38,060 bases of DNA from Hamadaea sp. (lineage in GTDB: Bacteria; Actinomycetota; Actinomycetes; Mycobacteriales; Micromonosporaceae). A program made the translations under genes and the position numbers. The DNA lies in NCBI GenBank assembly GCA_013361475.1, contig JABFYB010000615.1, positions 1 to 38,060 of the forward strand. Reading direction: 5' to 3'. A model generated the notes under the pieces. That model did not search any database. It saw nothing but the letters and a program-made list of their open reading frames with translations, and had not been told where the DNA came from. This document shows positions 15,110 to 21,622 of this stretch, piece by piece. The first letter of the stretch is position 1. The number at the start of each line of letters is the position of its first letter.

Positions 15110-16192
15110 TCAGACGAGGGCGAGCCGGTTGGCCGACTCCACCGCCTGCTGGTACACCTGCGCGTACCCGCGGGCCATCGCCTTGGCGCTGAACATCTCC
15201 GACACCCGGCGGCGGCAGGCGGCCGGGTCGATCCGGGTCACGTCGTGCAACGCCTCGGGCAGTTCGTCCGGCTCCTCGCAGATGAGGCCGGTGACGCCGT
15301 GCTCCACGACTTCGGGAACCGACCCGGAGCGGAGCGCGACGACTGGCGTGCCGCAGACCATGGACTCGATCATCACCATGCCGAACGGCTCCTGCCAGGT
15401 GATGGGGAACAGCAGGCAACGGGCGTTGACCAGCAGTTCCCGCTTCTGTGCGGCGTCGGCGACGCCCATGGCGACGTCGTCCGGGCCCAGCATCGGCTCG
15501 ATGACCTCCTCGAAGTACTCCTTCTCGACGGCCTCCATCTTCTTGCCCGCCATGATGAGCGGCAGGCCGGCCCGGTGCGCGGCCTCGATCGCGAGGTGCG
15601 CGCCCTTGGTCGGGTGATAGCGGCCGAGGAAGAGCGCGTAGTCCTGTTTGCGCTCGGAGTACGGCCAGTCGTTCGGGCGTAGTCCGTTGTAGACCGTGCC
15701 GACCCAGTTCAGCTCGGGAGCGAGCCGCCGTTGCTGACCGCTGATGGAGATCAGCCCCACGTCGGTGCCCAGTGCCCGGTAGAACCGGCGGTTCTGCTCG
15801 TGGGCCGGACCGTGCACCGTGGTCAGCGCCGGTACGCCGAGGTCGGCGTAGATCGCCCCGTTGAGCGGGCCCGAGAAGGTGTGGTCATGCACCACGTCGA
15901 CCGCCCGGCGGGCGATCAGTTTCTGCACGGCCCGGCGGGTCATCAGCGCGATCTCCACCTCGACCGCCGAATCCCCGAGCCGGTCGCCGAGCGTGCCCGG
16001 CCAGACGGGGATCAGTTCCCCGAGTGTGCCGTTCCGCCCCGCGCCGACCAGTGTCACCTTGTGTCCGGCGGCCATCAGGCCGTCCGTCAGATCGGCCACG
16101 ACCGCCTCGATCCCGCCGTATCCGGCGGGCGGTAGATCGAAATAGGGCGGCGCGACCATCACTATGCTGAGCGATTCCACGACCGCGTCCAT
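15110..16192 (-). CDS. Family 4 glycosyltransferase
   Basis: 360 residues with the GT-B fold of GT4. The N-terminal domain starts SIVMVAPPYFDLPPAGYGGIE, with the glycine-rich acceptor loop. The C-terminal donor domain contains LFLGRYHPTKGAHLAIEAA and the E-x7-E region EPFGMVMIESMVCGTPVVAL (the two Glu contact the nucleotide-sugar). It is a retaining enzyme, probably making a glycolipid, exopolysaccharide or small glycoconjugate; acceptor unknown. ATG 16192 has only a poor ribosome-binding site (CTGGGT). It is divergent from the YbjQ-STAS pair. Confidence 0.9.
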   Translation of the reverse strand: MDAVVESLSIVMVAPPYFDLPPAGYGGIEAVVADLTDGLMAAGHKVTLVGAGRNGTLGELIPVWPGTLGDRLGDSAVEVEIALMTRRAVQKLIARRAVDVVHDHTFSGPLNGAIYADLGVPALTTVHGPAHEQNRRFYRALGTDVGLISISGQQRRLAPELNWVGTVYNGLRPNDWPYSERKQDYALFLGRYHPTKGAHLAIEAAHRAGLPLIMAGKKMEAVEKEYFEEVIEPMLGPDDVAMGVADAAQKRELLVNARCLLFPITWQEPFGMVMIESMVCGTPVVALRSGSVPEVVEHGVTGLICEEPDELPEALHDVTRIDPAACRRRVSEMFSAKAMARGYAQVYQQAVESANRLALV

Positions 16193-16430
16193 ACCCAGGT
16201 AAAACGCCGGTATGCAAATTGCCCCTATTGCGAATTGGACCCATGTCTGTCACGGCGTGTCGCGCTGGAAACGCCGAACGACGGTCACCCGAACGGGGTG
16301 GTACGCGTAGCGGGGGCGTCACTCACTCGGGCGGTTTGCGTCAGCCGCCGGTGGGTATTGGCCGTTTTTCCCTAGAGCGGTGCTTTTCCGCAGTTCGTAA
16401 GCGTCCCCGGGGCGATGGGCAGGTTTGGCG
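16193..16430. other. Divergent intergenic region, GT4 / YbjQ-STAS
   Basis: About 235 bp without a gene. It contains the SigF-type promoter at 16333-16358 reading toward ybjQ. No small ORF with a good ribosome-binding site, tRNA-like fold or long inverted repeat was seen. Confidence 0.5.
16333..16358 (+). promoter_or_regulatory. SigF/SigB-type promoter
   Basis: GGTTT (16333-16337), 15-nt spacer, GGGTAT (16353-16358) is an exact match to the SigF/SigB consensus of actinobacteria. Transcription would start near 16365 and run into the YbjQ-STAS pair. Confidence 0.75.
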
Positions 16431-16835
16431 ATGGAAGTGGCTGGGATGCGATCCGGAATCGTCGTCGTGACGACCGAGTGGATCGCCGGATACGAGGTCG
16501 AGACGATTCTGGGCGCCGTCGTCGGGGTATCCCCGCATTCGATCAGCCCGTACCTGGAAGGCATGCGATCGCTGGCGGATGGGCAAGGGGTCTCCAACAC
16601 CGAACGCATGGACCTCATGCGGCGATGCCGGGAGGAGGCGATCGAGATGATGGCGTACCACGCCCGTCAGATCGGGGCGAACGCCGTGATCGCGATGCGG
16701 ATGGACCACCGGCAGGTGACCGAGGTCTGGAACGAGATCTGCGCATACGGGACTGCGGTTCGTGCGGTTCCGGCGGTTCCGGCTCCCGCTTCCCGGCGCA
16801 AGCGGGTAAGTTCGGTCGAGACTATGCGCCTCTAG
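16431..16835 (+). CDS. YbjQ/UPF0145 family protein
   Basis: About 134 residues from ATG 16431 (TTG 16425 and ATG 16446 are alternatives; the family core begins at GIVVVTTEWIAGYEVETILG). The YbjQ fold forms small oligomers, and family members are labelled heavy-metal-binding domain proteins without firm function. RRCREEAIEMMAYHARQIGANAV matches the conserved helix, and AYGTAVRAV the last strand. The C-terminal AVPAPASRRKR tail is basic. The STAS gene starts 28 bp downstream on the same strand, and a SigF-type promoter lies upstream, so it is likely a stress-induced protein. Confidence 0.85.
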   Translation: MEVAGMRSGIVVVTTEWIAGYEVETILGAVVGVSPHSISPYLEGMRSLADGQGVSNTERMDLMRRCREEAIEMMAYHARQIGANAVIAMRMDHRQVTEVWNEICAYGTAVRAVPAVPAPASRRKRVSSVETMRL

Positions 16836-16863
16836 AAGAAACGGAACTGCGCCGATTGCGGCG

Positions 16864-17190
16864 ATGCGTATGGATGACCTGGATTTCGCGGTAGAACGAA
16901 AGTCGGAACCGGACGCCACCGCGGTGATCGTCCGGGGTGACGTCGACCTGACCACCGTCGCCCAACTGGCCGACGAACTGCACTCGGCGACCGAGGAACG
17001 ACGCGATGTCGTCATCGACCTGGCCGGCGTCACGTTCATCGACTCCACCGGCGTACGCGCGCTCGTCGAGGCGTACCGGTCGGCCCGGCAAGCCGGACTG
17101 CAGCTGTCGGTCCGGGGCGCGCGGCACTGGGTGGCCCGGGTGCTGGAGGTCACCGGAGTCGCGACGATGCTGTCACCGCAGACGCGCTGA
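16864..17190 (+). CDS. STAS-domain anti-sigma factor antagonist
   Basis: 108 residues forming one STAS domain. VIVRGDVDLTTVAQLADEL is the first strand-helix, and VVIDLAGVTFIDSTGVRAL carries the phosphorylatable Ser61, so it is a regulatable RsbV/SpoIIAA-type protein. Unphosphorylated, it would bind an RsbW/SpoIIAB-type kinase and free its sigma factor. No such kinase is encoded in this window, but a SigF-type sigma factor and a PP2C phosphatase lie within 7 kb. ATG 16864 and 16870 are both possible; neither has a clear ribosome-binding site. The stop is 2 bp from the convergent debranching gene. Confidence 0.92.
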   Translation: MRMDDLDFAVERKSEPDATAVIVRGDVDLTTVAQLADELHSATEERRDVVIDLAGVTFIDSTGVRALVEAYRSARQAGLQLSVRGARHWVARVLEVTGVATMLSPQTR

Positions 17191-17192
17191 CC

Positions 17193-19298
17193 TCACGACC
17201 GGACCACCGTCCACTCGCGAGGCAGTCCGCTGATGTGCGCTCCGCTCGCCGAGGCGCCCACTCGTAGGTTGTAGTCGCCGAGGCGCAACCGCCCCAGGCT
17301 GACCCGGCCCCAGGACGGCGGCAACGCCGGGGCCAGGCGCAGCCGCCGGTTCGGCACGTCCGGGTCCAGGCCGAGGAACGAGCGCACCAGCAGCAGGGGA
17401 GCCGCACTCGCCCACGCCTGCGGCGAGCACGAGGTCGGGTAGGGGATCGGCGGGCTGAAGGCGTCGGCGGAGAACCCGCAGAACAACTCCGGCAGCCGTC
17501 CGCCGAACGCCTGGCCGGCCCGGACGAGGCCGTCGGCGAGCCGGTGCGCCAGCGTGACGGCGCCCGGGATGTGGGCGTACCGCATGAGGCCGGCGACCGC
17601 GATCGCGGTGTCGTGCGGCCAGATCGAACCGTTGTGATAGCTCATCGGGTTGTACGCCCCCATGCGCTCCGACAGCGTCCGCAGCCCGAAGCCGGAGTCC
17701 AGCTCGGCCAGGCCGGACACGATGCGCTCGGCGTGCTCGTCCGGCACGATGCCGCTCCACAGGCAGTGCGCCGGGTTGCTGGTGATCGAGTCGACCGGGC
17801 GTTTGTGCCCGTCCAGGGCGATCGCGTAGAACCCGTCCTCGGGCAGCCAGAACCGCTCGGTGAACAGCTGCTGCAGCTTCTCCGCCTTGGCTCGGCAGGC
17901 CGACGCGGTGGCCCGTTCGCCGACCGCCTCGGCCAGCTCGGCTCGCGCCAGCCACGCCGCGTACGCGTACCCCTGCGCCTCCGCGAGCGCGATCGGCGGC
18001 TCGGCGAGCCGGCCGGTGGCGTCGTTGATGCCGTCCCAGCTGTCCTTCCACCCCTGGTTCTCCAGGCCGCGATCGGTGGCGCGCTGATATTCGAGGAAGC
18101 CGTCGCCGTCCCGGTCGCCGTGCCGCTCCATCCAGGACAGTGCCGCGTCGGCCGCCGGGAGCAGCGCGCGGACCGTGCTCTCCGCGGCGCCCCACCGCCA
18201 GACCTCGCCCAGCAGCGCGACGAACAGCGGCGTCGCGTCGACCGTGCCGTAGTAGTTCATGCCGCCGAGCGTCTCGACGTTCTGCGGCCCGAGCCGCATC
18301 TCGTGCAGGATGCGTCCGGGTTGCTCCTCGGTGCGCGGATCATGTTGGGTGCCCTGGAGGGCGGCGAGCGTCTGCAGCGTGCCGACCGCCAGGGTCGGGT
18401 CGAGCGGCAGCGTCATCCAGCTGGTCAGCAGGCTGTCGCGGCCGAACAGGGTCATGAACCAGGGTGCTCCGGCGGCCACGTAGATCCGTTGCGGCTCGTC
18501 CTGGTCGATCATGCGCAGCGCTTCCAGGTCGTGCACCGTCCGCCGGAGGATCCGAGCCAGCCCCGGATGATCGACTCGCAGCTCGGTGGCGCGGTCGCGC
18601 CAGCCCGGCTCGTCCTGCTCGGCCGGCAGGTCGCGAAAGCGCGGCTCGATCCGGCAGTTCGCGACCACCGGCTGCGCGATCAGCTCCACCGTCCAGCTCT
18701 CCCGCGGTGGGATGACCACCTGCCACACCAGGCCCGCGGCGCTCACCGTCGGCTCGCCGGCCGCGTGCACCAACAGGCCGCGCGACCCGTCCTCGCGGCT
18801 GAAGAACAGCTCCATGCCAGATCTAGTGGTACGCGGAGAGGGCGCGCCGGGGCGGCCTTCCTTGACGGCGAACAGGTCGGCGAAGTCGGTGTCGACCTGC
18901 AGCTCGACGCCGACGGCGGTGGCCTCCCGCGCGACGTTGGTCAGGGTGATCACCTCACGCATGCCCCGGCCGAGCCAGCGCTGGCGATCCACCAGCATGG
19001 TGCTGTCGTGCTTGCCCGGCACGGCGGGACGGCGGCCGATGAACCGGGCGGTGAAGGCGTCGCTGTCGACCACCGACAACGGCTGCGGAGCCTGCCCGTC
19101 GAGCCGAAGTTGCCACCTCGACAAGATCCGGGCGTCGCGGAAGTAGAGCCCTTGCAGGCCGTTGCCGACGATGTCGCCGGTCGCTTCGCTGATGCAGAAC
19201 GTGGTCCCCTCAACCAAGGTCACGACTCCGCGTACGCCGCTGAGCACGGGCGGTTCGGATGCGTCGAACGGGTCCGGAGCTGCCAGGCCTTCGGTCAC
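17193..19298 (-). CDS. Amylo-alpha-1,6-glucosidase-like glycogen debranching enzyme
   Basis: 701 residues. Residues about 15-240 match the GDE_N_bis domain (TLVEGTTFCISEATGDIVG through IPPRESWTVELIAQPVV). The rest is a GH15/GH133-type (alpha/alpha)6 barrel with GAPWFMTLFGRDSLLTSWM, ENQGWKDSWDGINDATG and YHNGSIWPHDTAIAVAG, where the acidic residues would be catalytic. It should hydrolyse alpha-1,6 branch stubs or another alpha-glucoside in the cytoplasm; no signal peptide is present. The GTG start has a poor ribosome-binding site. The divergent GT4 gene 63 bp away hints at coupled glucan synthesis and breakdown. Confidence 0.88.
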   Translation of the reverse strand: MTEGLAAPDPFDASEPPVLSGVRGVVTLVEGTTFCISEATGDIVGNGLQGLYFRDARILSRWQLRLDGQAPQPLSVVDSDAFTARFIGRRPAVPGKHDSTMLVDRQRWLGRGMREVITLTNVAREATAVGVELQVDTDFADLFAVKEGRPGAPSPRTTRSGMELFFSREDGSRGLLVHAAGEPTVSAAGLVWQVVIPPRESWTVELIAQPVVANCRIEPRFRDLPAEQDEPGWRDRATELRVDHPGLARILRRTVHDLEALRMIDQDEPQRIYVAAGAPWFMTLFGRDSLLTSWMTLPLDPTLAVGTLQTLAALQGTQHDPRTEEQPGRILHEMRLGPQNVETLGGMNYYGTVDATPLFVALLGEVWRWGAAESTVRALLPAADAALSWMERHGDRDGDGFLEYQRATDRGLENQGWKDSWDGINDATGRLAEPPIALAEAQGYAYAAWLARAELAEAVGERATASACRAKAEKLQQLFTERFWLPEDGFYAIALDGHKRPVDSITSNPAHCLWSGIVPDEHAERIVSGLAELDSGFGLRTLSERMGAYNPMSYHNGSIWPHDTAIAVAGLMRYAHIPGAVTLAHRLADGLVRAGQAFGGRLPELFCGFSADAFSPPIPYPTSCSPQAWASAAPLLLVRSFLGLDPDVPNRRLRLAPALPPSWGRVSLGRLRLGDYNLRVGASASGAHISGLPREWTVVRS

Positions 19299-19325
19299 AG
19301 ATCCGGGCGTACCCGGGCGTGTCGG

Positions 19326-19351
19326 GGTTTATGCCCCGAGGACCGGGGTAC
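19326..19351 (+). promoter_or_regulatory. SigF/SigB-type promoter of the GT4 gene
   Basis: GGTTT (19326-19330), 15-nt spacer, GGGTAC (19346-19351). The transcript should begin near 19357-19359, only 3-5 nt before ATG 19362, so the mRNA would be leaderless or nearly so. This fits the missing ribosome-binding site. Confidence 0.7.
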
Positions 19352-19361
19352 GCCGCCGAAC

Positions 19362-20615
19362 ATGCCGATCTCGACCCGATCGGGGCCGCGTGCCTTGCGC
19401 GTTGCCCTGGTCTCGGAGCACGCGAGCCCGCTCGCCCAGCTCGGCGGGGTGGACGCCGGTGGGCAGAACATCCATGTGGCCGCGCTGGCCACCGCGCTGG
19501 CCCGCCGGGGCCACGAGGTCGAGGTCTTCACCCGCCGGGACGATCCGGAGCCACCGGAGACGGTGGAGGCCGGCGGGTTCCGGGTGGTGCACGTTCCGGC
19601 CGGACCGCCGCATCCGGTGCCCCGCGACGATCTTCTGCCGTACATGACCGAGTTCGGCGAATGGCTGGCCGCGCGCTGGACCGGGGCCCCACCGGACGTC
19701 GTGCACTCGCACTACTGGATGAGCGGAGTGGCCGCCATGCGAGCCGGGGCGGGTGCCCCCGAAGAAGGCCGGCTCCCGCTGGTCACCACGTTTCACGCGC
19801 TGGGCACCGTCAAGCGGCGGCTGCCGGGGCTCGCCGACACCAGTCCGATCGAACGTGAGGAGCTGGAGCCCCTGGTCGCCCACCGCGCCGACCGGGTCAT
19901 CGCCCAGTCCGCCGACGAGGTCGGTGAGCTGCTGAAGATCGGGCTCGGGCGGGGGCAGATCGCGGTCGTCCCCTCGGGCGTCGATCTCGACCGGTTCCGG
20001 CCCGGCCCCGGCGGCCCCCGGTTGCGGTCACCGGAGGAAACGCCCCGAATCCTGTCGGTCGGGCGGATGGTCCCCCGAAAGGGCTTTCTCGACCTGATCA
20101 AGGCGCTTCGCCGGGTTCCGGGGGCGTACCTGACGATCGCGGGCGGGCCGGCGAAGGAGCGGCTGCGGGAGGACCCCGTCGCGCGGCGGCTCGTCGAGAC
20201 GGCCGAGGGGCTCGGCGTGGCGGACCGGGTCGAGCTGCTCGGCGGCGTACCCAACGATCGGATGCCGGAGCTGTATCGGTCGCACGATCTGCTCGCCTGC
20301 ACGCCGGCGTACGAGACGTTCGGGATGACTCCGCTGGAGGCGATGGCTTGCGGCACACCGGTTGTGGCGTACGCCGTCGGCGGTCTCGCGGACTCGGTGG
20401 CGCACGGGGTGTCCGGGCTGCTGGTGGCGCCCGGCGACGTCGACGGCCTGGCCAAGGCCATCCGCGAGCTGCTGACCGTCGAGCCCCGGCGGTACGCCTA
20501 CGCGGTGGCCGGGATGAGTCAGGCACAGGCCCGCTATCCCTGGCCGAGGGTAGCCGAACAGGTGGAGGCGGTATACCGATCGGTGATCGCCCGTCAGCTG
20601 GTCAGCTTGCGCTGA
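19362..20615 (+). CDS. Family 4 glycosyltransferase, MshA/sucrose-synthase-like
   Basis: 417 residues. The acceptor domain opens with VALVSEHASPLAQLGG followed by VDAGGQNIHVAALATAL, the glycine-rich loop characteristic of the MshA / sucrose-phosphate synthase branch of GT4. VVHSHYWMSGVAAMRAG and TFHALGTVKRR are also typical. The donor domain has ILSVGRMVPRKGFLDLI and the E-x7-E motif YETFGMTPLEAMACGTPVV. It probably uses a nucleotide-activated glucose or GlcNAc. The same frame stays open far upstream through the antisense of the debranching gene, but the GT4 fold begins only here, and the promoter at 19326-19351 fixes a start near ATG 19362. Confidence 0.88.
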   Translation: MPISTRSGPRALRVALVSEHASPLAQLGGVDAGGQNIHVAALATALARRGHEVEVFTRRDDPEPPETVEAGGFRVVHVPAGPPHPVPRDDLLPYMTEFGEWLAARWTGAPPDVVHSHYWMSGVAAMRAGAGAPEEGRLPLVTTFHALGTVKRRLPGLADTSPIEREELEPLVAHRADRVIAQSADEVGELLKIGLGRGQIAVVPSGVDLDRFRPGPGGPRLRSPEETPRILSVGRMVPRKGFLDLIKALRRVPGAYLTIAGGPAKERLREDPVARRLVETAEGLGVADRVELLGGVPNDRMPELYRSHDLLACTPAYETFGMTPLEAMACGTPVVAYAVGGLADSVAHGVSGLLVAPGDVDGLAKAIRELLTVEPRRYAYAVAGMSQAQARYPWPRVAEQVEAVYRSVIARQLVSLR

Positions 20616-20637
20616 CAGCTGAGGGGACTAGACTGTG

Positions 20638-20662
20638 GTCGCGTCAAAACGCCTGACGCGAC
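20638..20662. promoter_or_regulatory. Hairpin upstream of the sigma factor gene
   Basis: GTCGCGTCA (20638-20646) pairs perfectly with TGACGCGAC (20654-20662) around a 7-nt loop. There is no T-run. It lies 22 nt after the GT4 stop and 126 nt before the sigma start, so it may end the GT4 transcript or serve as a regulator site. Confidence 0.55.
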
Positions 20663-20788
20663 AGCGGCGCGGTGAGCCGTGGCGCTGTGCGGCACTCAAG
20701 CAGTCGGGTGCCACCGTTTCTGGACACCGAAGGTGCCACCGGGAGGCCAAGGGCTTTTCGCGTGGGACCGGCGCAGGTGACAGCAGTC

Positions 20789-21616
20789 ATGTCCATGACC
20801 CAGGAGAAGGTCAGGTTCCAGCACAGCACGCACAACTCCGAGTCGACGGTGGCCTCGGGCGACTTCGAGGAGATGACCTCGGACGCCTTGGCTCGGATGC
20901 AGAAACTCGACGCCGACGACCCTGAGCGGGCGCGACTTCGCGAGTCGGTCATCGAGGCGTGCGTTCCCCTCGCGCGGCGCATCGCGCTGCGCTTCGGCAA
21001 CCGCGGTGAGGAGATGGACGACCTGACACAGGTCGCCCTGGTCGCCGCGATCAAGGCCGTCGATCGGTACGACACCGATCGCGGTGAGTCGTTCCTGCAC
21101 TACGTCGTGCCCACCATGGTGGGTGAGCTGAAGCGGCACTTCCGTGACCGGGGTTGGATGATCCGGGTGCGCCGTCAGCTCCAGGAGCTGCACATGGAGA
21201 TCAGCCGCACGATTCCGACGCTGAGTCAGTCTCTGCGCCGGGTGCCGACCGTGGCCGATCTCGCCGAACACCTGAAACTGAGCACCGATCAGGTGAGCGC
21301 CGGTCTCGAGTGCGCGCGGGCCTACCGTGCCTACTCGCTCAACGCGCCGGTGCGGGGAGCGGACGTCGACGTCGAACTCGGCGACCTCGTCGGGGGAGTC
21401 GACAACGAGCTGGAACTCGTTCCGGAGCGCCAGGCTCTCTGGCAGGCGGTCTCCGCACTGCCGGCCCGGGAGCAGAAGATCCTGGTGCTGCGGTACTTCG
21501 GAAACATGACCCAAGCGGAGATCGCCAAGATCGTCGGCGTCTCCCAGATGCATGTCTCCCGGTTGCTCACCCAGTCGCTCAACCGGCTGAAGAACGTCCT
21601 GCTCGAAGACGCGTGA
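20789..21616 (+). CDS. SigB/SigF/SigG-type RNA polymerase sigma factor
   Basis: 275 residues, group 3 sigma-70. Region 2 reads LARRIALRFGNRGEEMDDLTQVALVA then KAVDRYDTDRGESFLHYVVPTMVGELKRHFRD. Region 3 has RVRRQLQELHMEISRTIP. Region 4 has LPAREQKILVLRYFGNMTQAEIA and the HTH VGVSQMHVSRLL. This is the stress/differentiation class released by partner switching. The frame is open from 20672, but conserved sequence starts at MTQEKVRFQ; ATG 20789, ATG 20795 or GTG 20777 are all possible. It converges on the ANTAR-phosphatase gene with 4 bp between stop codons. Confidence 0.93.
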   Translation: MSMTQEKVRFQHSTHNSESTVASGDFEEMTSDALARMQKLDADDPERARLRESVIEACVPLARRIALRFGNRGEEMDDLTQVALVAAIKAVDRYDTDRGESFLHYVVPTMVGELKRHFRDRGWMIRVRRQLQELHMEISRTIPTLSQSLRRVPTVADLAEHLKLSTDQVSAGLECARAYRAYSLNAPVRGADVDVELGDLVGGVDNELELVPERQALWQAVSALPAREQKILVLRYFGNMTQAEIAKIVGVSQMHVSRLLTQSLNRLKNVLLEDA

Positions 21617-21622
21617 CGCGTC
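21608..21622. other. Hairpin between convergent stops
   Basis: GACGCG (21608-21613) and CGCGTC (21617-21622) flank the sigma stop codon TGA as the loop. A very short stem; it may protect 3' ends of both convergent mRNAs. Confidence 0.4.

Noticed and set aside
16193-16430. Small RNA or small gene in the GT4/YbjQ intergenic region
   Set aside because: No terminator-like hairpin, no ribosome-binding site with a short ORF; the SigF-type promoter explains the region.
17544-19361. Plus-strand open frame continuous with the GT4 gene, suggesting a 1023-residue protein
   Set aside because: It is antisense to the debranching enzyme. Composition is Arg/Gly/Val/Gln-rich without family motifs, and the GT4 fold plus a promoter begin only at 19326-19362.
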